Source: Hoplostethus atlanticus
Taxonomy: Eukaryota > Chordata > Actinopteri > Trachichthyiformes > Trachichthyidae
Length of the DNA stretch: 64,000 nucleotides
Assembly: GCA_034670405.1 (NCBI GenBank)
Contig: JAXDDX010000122.1
Coordinates: 62,001-126,000, forward strand
Direction of reading: 5' to 3'
The position numbers and the translations under genes are program-made. The notes beneath the pieces are model-generated. The model did not search any database, had not been told where the DNA came from, and was given only the letters and a program-made list of their open reading frames with translations. Positions 53,430-64,000 of this stretch are shown one piece after another (position 1 is the stretch's first letter; each line of letters begins with the position of its first letter).

Positions 53430-56070
53430 TATCCAGTCACAAACATAGAGACCCAAAAAATGCAGATTTATTACACCCTGCTCATTGTGAAACTCTGAAA
53501 CAATACAAACGTACACTCAAAACCAAAAAGACACAATTTACCGGCAAGCAACTGTCACTAATGGAGGAGTCCATCAACACAAACCACTTTTGGAAAACAT
53601 GGAATAATCTAAATAGATCCAAACCGGAAACATATGAACAAATCATTTTTTAAAACTTTATACAACCATAAAATAGGACTCTAACTAAGAGCAAAGCCAT
53701 ATCGAAGACACTAGAATTGGTTATAAAAGACTATCAATATGCACTAGACTCTGAGCAGGAGCTAAAAGAGAAAATACAATCACTTAAACCTGGAAAAGCA
53801 TCAGCATTTGATAGCATCCTAAAATGATTGATGAATGAAATTTCAACTTGCTATTCAAAAATGATTCAACTTGGTTCTGAGAGTAGGTTACTTCCCTGAC
53901 ATCCGGAATCAAGATCTAATAACTAAGTGGAAATAAATTCGACCCAAACAATTACCGAGGCATCTGTGTCAACAGTAACCTGGGGAAGCTTCTCTGTGGC
54001 ATTATAAATGAAAGACTTTTATACTTCTTTATGAAGCACAATGCCTCGAGTAGAAGTCAGAGTGGATTTGTATCAAATGACTGCACATCCGACCATATTT
54101 ACACCCTGCACACCTTAATTGATAAACATGTACACCAAAATAAAAACAAAATGTTTGCTTGTTTCATTGACTTTCAAAAAGCATTTGACTCAATTTGGCA
54201 CCATGGATTATTCTACAATTGAGCAATTGAGGAAAAACCTCTATAAGTCAGCTGACAATAGGGAGAAAAAACAAATTGGCTTTGGACATGAGGGAGGAAA
54301 GGTTAGGAGAAAGGAGCATTTGTGCATTCTTGAAAGGAACTACAAACTTATGTATTCTATGTATACTGGAAATAAGTGGACAAAACTGGACACAAAAAAA
54401 CACATTTCTATAATCAGGCCCGTTGTGTGAGACAGGGCTGTAGTCTGAGTCCAACTCATTCAAAATCAACATTAATATGAATTGGCCACAAAATTGGAGC
54501 AATCTTCAGGCGCTGGCCTCACTCTGCATGACACAGAAATAAAATTCCTGCTGTATGCAGACAACCTCGTTCTGCTGTCACCCACTGAACAGGATTTACA
54601 GCAGAGCCTGGACCTGCTGGAACAGTACTGCCAGTACCTGGGCCCGGGCAGTAAACATGAAAAACACAGATTTTTCAAAGGAGATCCAGATCTCAGGTAA
54701 CCAAATACAAAATCACATTAGGATCTACTCACATAGAACACATCATAAACTATTATTATTTAGGCTTGAAGATAAGTTCCACTGGAAACTTCAGTCTTGT
54801 TGTGAATGAACTAAAACAGAAAGCACACAGGGCTATAAAATAACAAATGTAATAACAAGTGTTCATCGAAATTCCAAATAAAATGAAACTATTCGAATCT
54901 GAACTGATTGCCCTGTGGTAGTGAAGTGTGGGGCCTTTGACAATACAAGCAGAGTTCTGTAAGATCCTCTTACTTGTTCAGTGGAAAACTGCAAACAATG
55001 CATGTAGGGGTGAATTAGGCCAATATCCATTAATTATCAAAATTCAAAAGAGGGCAATGCAATTCTGGAAACACTTAAAAACAGCGACCCACACTCACAA
55101 AGCCCTGCAGAGCCAAGAGTTGAGCAAAGAACATAATCCCCTCACTCAGCTGGTCCTGACACTCAACAGACCAACACACAGTAACCCATACAAACACCCC
55201 ACAGCTGCAGGACCAGAATATAGAAATAAACTCAATTAGAATAAACCTAATTATATCACAGCAAAAACAAAATTACACCACCTATTGGGACACACAAACA
55301 AAATAACATGATATGATAAAAAACACCAGTTGTGTCAAAAATGCATTCAAAACCAAATAGAGACAGAGTTGCATTTTCTAACAAAATGTAATAAATACAC
55401 AGAGATTCACTTTCTAACTAAATGTAATAAATAATATATTTTTTTAACCAAATTTAGCTCAATAAACATCCCCAGTGCAGAAAAGCTGCCCTTTCTCCTG
55501 GGAGAAAACCCCCAAATGCTCTGTGGTGGCAGCCCAGTTTGTGTCTGTCTCTCTGTCTGAGAAACAGTCTGTCTGTCTGTCTGAACTCAGTATGTGTCTG
55601 CCTGCCACTGTGTGCGGGACAGTGAGTGACCACAGCGATGTGTAGGTGTGTGTATGCTGTGGAGCCCCAGGACAGGGAGACGGCTCCACAGAGGTTCAGC
55701 ACCACGGACAGCACCCAGAACCACACATGGAGGCAACTGGGCCTCAGTGTGGGAGGGGAGATACTGACCTCTATGTATATGTGTACATGTATATATATAT
55801 GTATATTTATTTTAAATGTACTGTATACAGTCTCCTACCAAGAAAAAAAATTTAGTCAATATGAAAATGCCACACCAGGATCAATATTGGTTGCTTTTAT
55901 GTGTTCATTGCTATTGATGCTATGTTGCTGTGAGATTGTACATGTGTATGCACTGTTGTTCATATTGTTGTAACTGTTGTAATTGTCATTGCCTGTTTAT
56001 GTGTGTTTGCTTTGGCAATATACACACTGTCTTTTCATGCCAATAAAGCTCATTGAAATGAAATTGAATA
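53430..56070 (+). mobile_element. LINE, 5'-truncated, about 2.6 kb, many frame breaks
   Basis: Plus-strand non-LTR element whose coding blocks run in order: LKTKKTQFTGKQLSLMEESI, LKPGKASAFDSILK, FDPNNYRGICVNSNLGKLLC, SRSQSGFVSNDCTSDHIYTL, FACFIDFQKAFDSIWHHGLF (palm motif A), FLLYADNLVLLSPTEQDLQQ (motif C, DN in place of DD), GPLTIQAEFCKILLLVQWKT, ELGQYPLIIKIQKRAMQFWK and SQELSKEHNPLTQLVLTL. A weak C-terminal part (CPFSWEKTPKCS) and a 3' UTR ending CATGCCAATAAAGCTCATTG follow. It belongs to an abundant fish LINE family (I/Nimb- or L1/Tx1-like; I cannot settle which). Inactive. Confidence 0.85.
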
Positions 56071-56140
56071 GACTGAGAGAGAGAGAGTGAGAGAGAGAGA
56101 ATAAGAGAGACAGAGAGAGAGAGAGTCTGTGTGTCTGTGA
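56070..56140. repeat. GA-rich simple repeat after the LINE tail
   Basis: GAGAGAGAGAGTGAGAGAGA and similar over about 56075-56125. Confidence 0.8.
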
Positions 56141-59100
56141 GCAGCACACTTGGCAGTTAATCCACATCAACTGCTCTGAACAGTCCACCATCCATGTGTA
56201 TTGGAAAATAATTTGAAATAATAGTTAAAAAGTAAAGGTAGTATAAAAAAATGAAGATATTTAGCCATCTTGGGTAAAATATATATAATGGGTAAACATT
56301 TTCTTCCTAAAGGGCCATAAAAATAGCTGGGGATTCATACATGTTTTCCTGTCTTGTAATTATCTTGTTCTGGTGAAAGAGGGTCTTAAAAGCTCTTTCA
56401 TTGCCGGCACACAATGTACCACTCTGTATGGACTATAATTTAATATATTTAGTAGCTCTCAACAGCTGAAATTATAGTGCCCTGAATTAAAACGGATCTC
56501 AAAGCCAAGAAAGGACATAACGTGTATCAAGTTATCTATTTATCCTTAAACAACGACAAGTGGAAGATAATCTTTGTCTTCTGATCTTACATTCTCATGT
56601 GATACAAGACGTTGGTTTAAGTTTTTCAATCTAATAAAGCCTCCCAGGGCTTGACAAGGAAAAGCATGATGGCATGGATAAAAGCAGCTCCTTTATCAGA
56701 AATTACACCAGAGCCGGAGTTGCACCTCAATGACCCAAATGAGTCATTTAGCTTCTGTGGGAAAGGGGCGAGGATGCACAGTGTGCATTAAGTAATGAAT
56801 GCTCACGCGGGGCCCAAATGGCTTGGATGATGGCATCCAGTATGGCAGCAATGATTAACATCATCCGCATTAGTAGCAAATACACCGATGGGGTGCGTGC
56901 CAAGCCCAAAAATGTGTTTTCAAAGCCGGCCAAATTAATGGGGACTGTGACAAACTAGATTACAGGTCGTGAGCGACTAACTATGCCTAAGATCTGAGGA
57001 CTCATATGGTTAACGTGCAATTAAACTTCTCTGAAGATGATGAAAAGCTATATTGAAGATGTACTATATACTTTGTTTTGTTAAAGTAGTAATCCTTGAG
57101 ATCCTGTTTTTTATTTAGTCTCCATCTTTGGTGCTCAGCACTCGTCGGTGTCGTGTTTCTGCACTGCACTTCCCAGAGATCACCTGTCAGTCAAACAGTG
57201 TGTCTTTCTCCTTGGATTTTTCTGTTGATGGAGTTTGAGTTTCTGTAGGTGGCATTCTTTTCTTTGTGTGTTCAGCCATGGTGGCTAATCGCTGCTCATG
57301 CTCACTTCCCAGTTCTTCTTCTGTTTATTCCAAACAAACCGAAAACGTAAAACCGCATCCCTTCCTGTCCACCAGAGGATTTTTCCCAGGAAAGACCTAC
57401 CAGACACCGGGTGTTTAGAACAGCAAATGGAAAAGCTTTCATGAACTGGCTAGAGGTTGAATCACTGTATCGTGCAGTTGACATTAAACATTGGACCACC
57501 TTATATGCAGCATCTAATCTGTTATGTCCCATATATGTTACTTTTCAAAGAGCACCAAAGATGTACATATGCAAGACAAACTCTATGAGTGTTAAAATCC
57601 CCTGGGCTAATGTGAGCAATTTTGATACTCCAGAGAGCAATGTTGAAGCAGCTGAAGCTTTTTAATGCCCCGGGCTCTCCGAAGCAGGGAGGAGAAATCA
57701 TTATTTGCAAGGGCAATCTATCAGAGGAGCACTAAAGCATTTCATTATTGTAAGAGAAGAGGTCACGTCAAGATCATGATCAACGGCATGTGTTTGGCGT
57801 GATGCAAAAGTATTGATGTGATGAATATTAACGTGACGCAGATTAATGGTTTGGGTCTGTTGAATGCTATAGCCATCCTGGTCTATTAATAGGCAGGCTA
57901 ACCGGTAGCTGCTAACTGGACATGACCACTGTCTCTGTCGTTTTTCCTCATATGACAGGTTGTTGATTTAGAGAGTGTAAATGCAAACACAGTGATCAGG
58001 CTGAGTGCTTTTATCGCCACGGCTTTGGATCAGGTCAGTGGATCAGTTTTGTGGGCAGAATCGCTTAAAATCATTGACGAAGATGATTCATGATCCCAAA
58101 TCAATATAATCATAAAAGGCATTTAATTATTCAGTGGTTGTTTGGTGGGAATTACTAGTGCTTTGATGTTAGAATAAAACAAAAAAATAGATAGATCACA
58201 AGATTTTTGTTCAAAACCAACATATACAGGGTTGAATATCACAACGGTTATCAATGAACAACTGACACAACAAACGCAAACTGAATTGATTGTTTCCGAT
58301 CCTCCGCGGAGGGGTTTACGATCCACACTATGATCAAATCTAGCGGCCATTATCATGAAAAGACATAAAGTGATAAACAATGCGACTGACTGAGGAATAG
58401 TAATTTCCGTTGTTAATAAAGTATGACATTGCTTTTATGGGTGATAGATCTAGTCCACCCCTCATTCCCCTCATAATCTTGTTGGGCAAACATCTCCCGA
58501 CCTACGAGCCAAACTATAAAGTCACACAGCTTTCTTTGTTTAGCAGGCCTATGTGTGCTTTGTGCTCAGACTCATCATCCAACCAGGATATGAACATTTT
58601 TATGTCAACACACCGGAGGAGATCAGATAGAGTGTCTGGGACTTCCCCTGAATTAGTGTCATTCATCCTCCATCAGCCTCTACAATCAATCTACCCACTG
58701 AAACCTGATTTCCTATTGATAATGCAAAATCTAGTCCTTTAGCTCATTTGATATAAGCCACGATACAACTGACAGAATGCTTTTCAGAAACTCACCGAAT
58801 GTCCATAAAATGACTAAAAATGCTGTTTGTCTTTCTCACTTGGGTTTACAGCTGTAAAGATTATTGCATACTGCAAAATGCTTCGGCCTGCAAACGACAC
58901 AATAATACAAAGAAAGCTGATGGAAACACAAATATCAAGCACTACAAACAAGTGGTTGTCTCCTCTCTTTTATTATTGGTTGTAATTATCTGTTGCATAA
59001 AGAGCAATTTTGCTCTGAGGCCAGTTATTATTGCAAAGCCTCGCTCTGTTCTGTGGTCATCTGTGCAGACATGTGCCCCGAATCTCTTTGCTGTGTACTC

Positions 59101-60665
59101 TGCTGCCTGATGTTTGTTCGCTTTTTAGGTAGTCCTCTTCTCGTCCTTGGCTCGGTGTAACACTTTCTTTGAGATGCCATTTGTGCAGGTAACTCACAGC
59201 AGAGGTAAGAAAGGTAATCGCTGGCAACATTAGCATGCACAGAGATTTAACCTGGTTAAGAGTGTTAATTGGTTTTACCCAGGAAACGTGTGTAAATGTC
59301 ACAGCTCAGCTCAATAGCTCAAGAACCCTTTTAACAGCCTGGCTTACAGACATATTAAACGGGTTACTGTGGCGTGGAAACGTCTTGCCGCTTTCCCCTG
59401 TAGTTTCAAATGTGTTGTCAAACTCGCAGCACAGCATTATGGGTACAAAACACGGTGGCAAGCAATAGGCAGTAGGTCAGCATATTCATGTCAACAGAAA
59501 GACTTATTCACAAGGTATCTAAGGTTCATGTGAACAGATTACCCCGAAGAAGACCTTAACCAGAGTTCGGACAATAGCATGGTTACTCATTATACAAACA
59601 TGGCCGAATAAAGGAATAAAGAAAGAGAGCGAGCTGCTGAACCACAAGACAGCCAATGGAACGACACCCACATTCATCTCGTGGCCTTTAGCGAATTGTA
59701 TTTTTCATTGAATGTTAACACGAGGCCTTGACAGGATAACTTACAAGACGCAATGACGTCGGAAACCAGAGACGGGCACCATCCTCAATCAGATATTAAA
59801 AAAAAAAATCACTATTCAAGGTAAAATACTCCAGAGGGGGGACCTTGCCCTGTGCATGCATGAAGAAAAAGGCCAAGCTGAATACGACGCACATCCTTCA
59901 GCCCGAGCGTAAAAACAAAAGGTTAGCCTATAACACGTACATCAGCTGAAATGTGGATGGAAGTCCTTGAAAAGCAAAGACAGCAAAGGCTTCCACCAAG
60001 TGGTTTTCTTTCATCATATACTATATACTGCTTCATATATATGATATACTGCTTCAGTTTAATCAGATTGGTAATTGCAGCAACGTTTGTAATTTATTTA
60101 TGTAGAATATAGAAAATGCATTGGCATCACTGAGGTGAAACGTAGTTTTCCTCAATACTGACAAGCTGACTTTTGGGATAAGCTTCTAGTCCATTAATAA
60201 GATTGGACAGTAGACAGTCTTCTTGGCATGTGGCCCACAGCCTGCCGTGACGGAGTTCTCATTCAGTCCACTTGAGTAGGGTTTTTAACAATAAAAAGCA
60301 CAAAATGTCAATTACTGTTACTGGAAGACATCCTGACATCCTGGCTTTTTCCTTCCCCTGCTGACGCAAGAGCTTTCGTGTCGTACGCAATCCAGTTACA
60401 GACTGCGGCAAGTGGAGTGAATGAATGAAAGCCACACCCTCACCTTCTCTCTGTCTCATAGTAGTAGTGCAAGGGAGCTCCTGTATATTTCCCTGTCTGA
60501 GTGTGATTGATAACGTCTGGGGTTCGTCCTTTTCCGTCATTGGAAATAGTATATAGTAGAGACTACAGACTGACTTCACCCAGCGGTGCAGTCACTCAGC
60601 CCGGCTGGGGATGCCAAAGCGAGAGATGCATCACTTCATTTGTTCTCATTTGTATGCAATTTTGG
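56140..60665. other. Repeat-poor intergenic stretch
   Basis: No transposon signature and no convincing exon across 4.5 kb, unlike the rest of the right half. Between about 56640 and 56950 the sequence has mixed composition with several homeodomain-like TAAT cores (AAGTAATGAATG, AATGATTAACATC) and no coding frame, which suits a conserved enhancer. The 84-codon frame at 57411 has no recognisable domain. Confidence 0.4.
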
Positions 60666-60673
60666 TTCACACT

Positions 60674-60860
60674 AGGGTTAGTCCGATATATTGTTTGCCG
60701 ATTCACAGGGCCAATATTGGCTTTTCGTTAAACATCAGATATCGGCCAATCAGTGTCGTCTACCTCTGATATGATGGATATATGCGGTTTGATTGATTCC
60801 ATATTTATTGTAGAATTGATCAATACTACACTGGTTGTCAAGCCCTAAACATATTATTAT

Positions 60861-60898
<38 letters not shown>

Positions 60899-60936
60899 AT
60901 ATTATTAATAATATTATTATTATTATTATATCATCA

Positions 60937-60985
<49 letters not shown>

Positions 60986-61095
60986 GTGTTTCAGTGGAAA
61001 CATTGAATACATGAATTTTTTCAATTTGTTTGGCATGAAAATATATCAGCACAAAATATCAATGTCAGCGAAAAAAAACCTATCAGTTGAGCCCT
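60674..61095. repeat. ATCGGCC-type MITE with TAG/TTA microsatellite
   Basis: The left end AGGGTTAGTCCGATATATTG and the right end, read inward, AGGGCTCAACTGATAGGTTT are imperfect inverted repeats. GTCGTCTACCTCTGATATGA and GGCATGAAAATATATCAGCA are shared with the other copies. The centre holds TAG (about 60860-60897) and TTA (about 60900-60985) repeats; the poly-N/poly-I open frame there is an artefact. No clear target duplication was found. Confidence 0.7.
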
Positions 61096-61099
61096 ACTT

Positions 61100-62670
61100 G
61101 ATTGGACGTGTGGATACAGTTTATTGCGTACTACTGCTACTGTTTGTTCAGGGGGAATTGGAGGAAATGCTGAATTGCAACAGACAAACAGGAAAACAAT
61201 AAAAAAAAAAAACAGTGACACGAAAACTTATCTAGTCAATATATTGCTCAGCTTTCCACTTACCAAGCATTCTTTGAGCAGTAAACGGGAAGAGGAATAT
61301 AAAAGGTTTATTAAGGACATTGCCTTAAGGAGCTGTCTGTAGCTGTAGCGGTCCAAAAGGACAAAACCCAGGAGGTATTTTACTGCCTTCTCTATTCGTG
61401 TGTCAGCATGCTTGGAGAGAGAGCAGTACAGGAGGGAGAGAGGGCTGGGCCATGCAGGAAATGAGACCGTCTTCCACCAGCCGTCTTGATGCAAAACCCC
61501 CTAAACTGAGCTGTCAGTGCTGCTCAATGGCAATTGCGCCTGAGCAACTTTCAAAAGCCACGATGATTCATCCTTTCTCTGAAACTAGGTAGCTGTTAAT
61601 GGAATAGCATTCCCGCAGGATAAAGTTTGCCTAATGCGTGTGTGTGATTTTGCTGCACAATATGTTTCCATTCCTGCGCTGCTATATCGATCATACCGTT
61701 TTATAGGTTCGGGTGACATTCAGCTTGTAACGACGATACCTGAAATTGATGTGAAGTGCTGTACAACTGTAATAACATTGATTTGTTAAAATACGTCTTT
61801 CGAACTTCACACAAGCCCCACCTGTTGTTCCTTAAGACAGGAAAAAGAAAGTACCAAATTTGACTTTGGCGTCCCAAAGGATGATGGTGTGACTTTAAAT
61901 GTATCACACAGCCTCGCCTGCCTGCTATCTATCAAAAGAAGGACAAGCATTCTCCATATATGGTACCGCTTGTTTCTTCCTTGTGTCTCAGACAGTTATC
62001 AGTATTCCTTGCACATGGGCCACCTTGCCCGCAAAGTATGTGTCCATCACCTAAATGCAGACGGGGCTCAGGGGACCGTCGCTATCAAAAGGTCACAGCA
62101 TTGGTCATGCAACCGGATTTAGCGAAGGACGCCATTCAGCCGCGGGAACAGAGCAGGTGTCAGAATCCATAGACGATCGATCGGCCACTTGTTAAATGCA
62201 ACCTTAGGCCATGACCTAGGGTTGGGATAGGAAGCTTATTTGAGGTTGCGGGAGGCGTGCCTCCAAACTAAGCACCTCGCATTTTGGACACGCTTGAAAA
62301 TGATCCTCTCCTGGAAGGATGTCATGTAGCCACATGGTCCATTTCAGAACGGGCTCCTCATCCCCTTCTTTTTTTATTTTCAACATTATTCCTTTGTTTC
62401 TTCAGGTTTGCTATCTAACGCTAATAAGATAGCTTTGTCAAGCGTTGTTTTGCATAGTTACCAGAATGATGCTCCTTGCGCCCTTTGACCTCTTGCTCTC
62501 TCTGTTGCTAGCGATGCTCAGAACTGAAGAACTGAAGAACTGACAGAACCAGAGGGTGACCAGAGGGTCTGCTGTTCGAATTCAAACACCAAAAAATGAG
62601 TTGGGTGCTGGGAAAGTTAGGGCAGGGAGTGTTATTTCTTTCTCGACTTCCACTGATTTTCCCTTGAGCG
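61100..62670. other. Intergenic
   Basis: No supported gene or named repeat. Confidence 0.45.
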
Positions 62671-62671
62671 T

Positions 62672-62989
62672 AGCAGGGGTTCCCAAACTTTGTCAGATAA
62701 TGGACCCCCTAATAGATGCACATTAGACTGTAAAACCCCATCTGAGAAGATCTTTGTTGACAGATATGGCTTTGTACAGAGTTAAAAAGATGCCTACACT
62801 GTAGGTGGGGTGATCACGGCAGAGTGAAAACCTAAAATCGATACAGTCATTCATACACCTTCTTACTTTGTGTTAAGTCATATCTGACAACAAAAATCCT
62901 CTCAGGTTGGGGTTCCTTGAGACGCGATCTAATCAAACTTTTAATTTTGCTGGAGACCCCATTGGACCCTCTCAAGGACCCCTGGAGCA
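62672..62989. mobile_element. hAT-type MITE (CAGGGGTTCCCAAACTTT family)
   Basis: The left end CAGGGGTTCCCAAACTTTGT and the right end, read inward, CAGGGGTCCTTGAGAGGGTC belong to a widespread non-autonomous family with ACCCC-rich subterminal parts. Flanking bases GAGCGTAG and GAGCAGCT match only partly, so the 8-bp target duplication is decayed or uncertain. Confidence 0.7.
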
Positions 62990-63845
62990 GCTCTGAGGTC
63001 TGAATGTAAAAGAAAGGTTCTGCTGAAACAGAGCATGCATGCTTAGCAAACCCTCCTTGGATAAAACATTTTTTTTAAAAAGCGTCAGTGAATAGTAAAT
63101 CCAAACTCAATTCAACAAGTGCCACTTATTGCAAGGATTAGCCACGGCTGTACACGTAGCTTACATGAGATATTATACCAGAATTTAAATGGAGCAAATG
63201 CAGCTGCGAAACGCATTATCTTCATCTTTACAAGCACAAACGGTCAGCGCACTGACCTGCATGAATACACATGAGTATCTAAATTAGAGTGAGGCTGCAG
63301 CAGACGCACAGAAATGTTTATGTCAATGATTTCGTTTGGGGGATTCAGTTAAGTCCTCTTCAGTTCGTAAAGGTTAAAGAAAAACTTTTTATTTTCTTTT
63401 ACGGTGAATCTTTATAACCTTGTTTCTTTGGGATTGGCTGCCTAACAGGTTGTTGACGGGAACAAACGACGGAATGATCGCAATATTTGTCGGGATGTTT
63501 TACTCCTACCTTTGCTGTTCTTTAATAGTAGCATATAGGAGAGAAACCAGGAGTGATGACAGCTCTGTCTCCCTAGCAGCATTTGAATGATGCTAACACT
63601 GTCCTAAAGAGCAAAAGAACATTAATAGCTCCTTATTTCACTTGGTGGAATGGCAGTAATTTCTTTACTTAGAATAGTGCAGAAACATCAAGGTGATCAA
63701 GCAGGAAAATTAAGTGAACGTAGTAAACTGCTCAGTAAATGTGTCAAAAGTCCTCTCACCTATTGAAAAACAGCTTTAATTCGAAAGCTTTAATTGGTCT
63801 CATAGGGTCGGCTGGTTTGTTATTAACGGTGGTACATAGCATTTT
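62990..63845. other. Intergenic
   Basis: No supported gene or named repeat. Confidence 0.45.
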
Positions 63846-63846
63846 A

Positions 63847-64000
63847 ATGGAGTTTAGCGTAAGTTCAATCAGGAAGGCTAGCTCCTTCTTTCATAACTCT
63901 GTCAACTGGAGCCAAACACGCCCCCATTGTCCAACCAGTCTAGCCCACGCTCCTTTCTCCTCCCCTTTCACCCTCTCCAGAATCAATCACTAACCATGTC
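63847..64000 (+). repeat. Interspersed repeat of the AAGCTTAGCGTAAG family, copy 3 (runs off the end)
   Basis: Begins AATGGAGTTTAGCGTAAGTT and CAATCAGGAAGGCTA as in the other two copies, then diverges. The rest lies beyond the window. Confidence 0.65.

Noticed and set aside
57411-57665. 84-codon frame MFRTANGKAFMNWLEVESLY...
   Set aside because: No domain recognised, no splice context, no neighbouring coding signal; probably chance.
60750-61052. 100-codon frame rich in Asn, Ile and Leu
   Set aside because: Translation of TAG/TTA microsatellites inside a MITE.
62664-62997. Clean 8-bp hAT target duplication around the CAGGGGTTCCC MITE
   Set aside because: Only GAGC and scattered bases match (GAGCGTAG against GAGCAGCT), so it is recorded as uncertain.

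Overview
The window is vertebrate nuclear DNA, almost certainly from a teleost and probably a percomorph. The reasons are split genes with GT-AG introns, teleost-type kappa-like immunoglobulin light chain (IgL) segments, an SDHAF3 gene of vertebrate length, and a dense mix of fish-type transposable elements (hAT, PIF/Harbinger, Tc1/mariner, piggyBac MITEs, several LINE groups, a tRNA-type SINE). There is no sign of bacterial or organellar DNA.

Region 1 (1-15,300) is part of an IgL locus. On the minus strand lie an intact constant exon (1385-1707) and two J segments with 23-bp-spacer RSSs (2529-2566 and 2908-2945). On the plus strand lie two complete V segments with leader exons and 12-bp-spacer RSSs (6182-6654 and 13483-14048) and one V that has lost its 5' part (12291-12527). 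V and J-C face opposite ways, so V-J joining here has to work by inversion. The locus grew by duplication. A second constant exon (7967-8186) is cut in half, and its J segments were lost in a deletion that ends inside a LINE. A 2.6 kb hAT transposon with an uninterrupted 619-codon transposase and 8-bp target duplications sits in the same duplicated unit.

Region 2 (15,300-17,050) is mostly repeats: a LINE 3' end with a TCTA microsatellite, a broken Tc1 element, an AT-rich element built on short inverted motifs, and a CTCF-like site just before the next gene.

Region 3 (17,050-26,220) is SDHAF3, a mitochondrial assembly factor for succinate dehydrogenase. It has two coding exons (59 + 66 codons) around an 8.4 kb intron that holds a LINE copy and a piggyBac-type MITE with TTAA ends.

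Region 4 (26,220-64,000) has no recognisable host coding exon. It holds a three-level nest (hAT, then Harbinger, then SINE) at about 27.0-28.7 kb, L2/CR1-like LINE pieces, a second Harbinger (35,766-37,374), an old solo LTR inside another repeat (38,620-39,393), four Tc1 pieces or copies, a 2.6 kb LINE (53.4-56.1 kb), a hAT fragment, and two long imperfect inverted repeats. The stretch 56.1-60.6 kb is poor in repeats and could hold conserved regulatory DNA. In tetrapods SDHAF3 lies between DLX5/6 and TAC1; that this window shares that synteny is inference.

I found no clearly new biological system. The most informative points are the inverted IgL layout with its rearrangement scar, the intact hAT in the IgL locus, and the nested transposons with readable target duplications.
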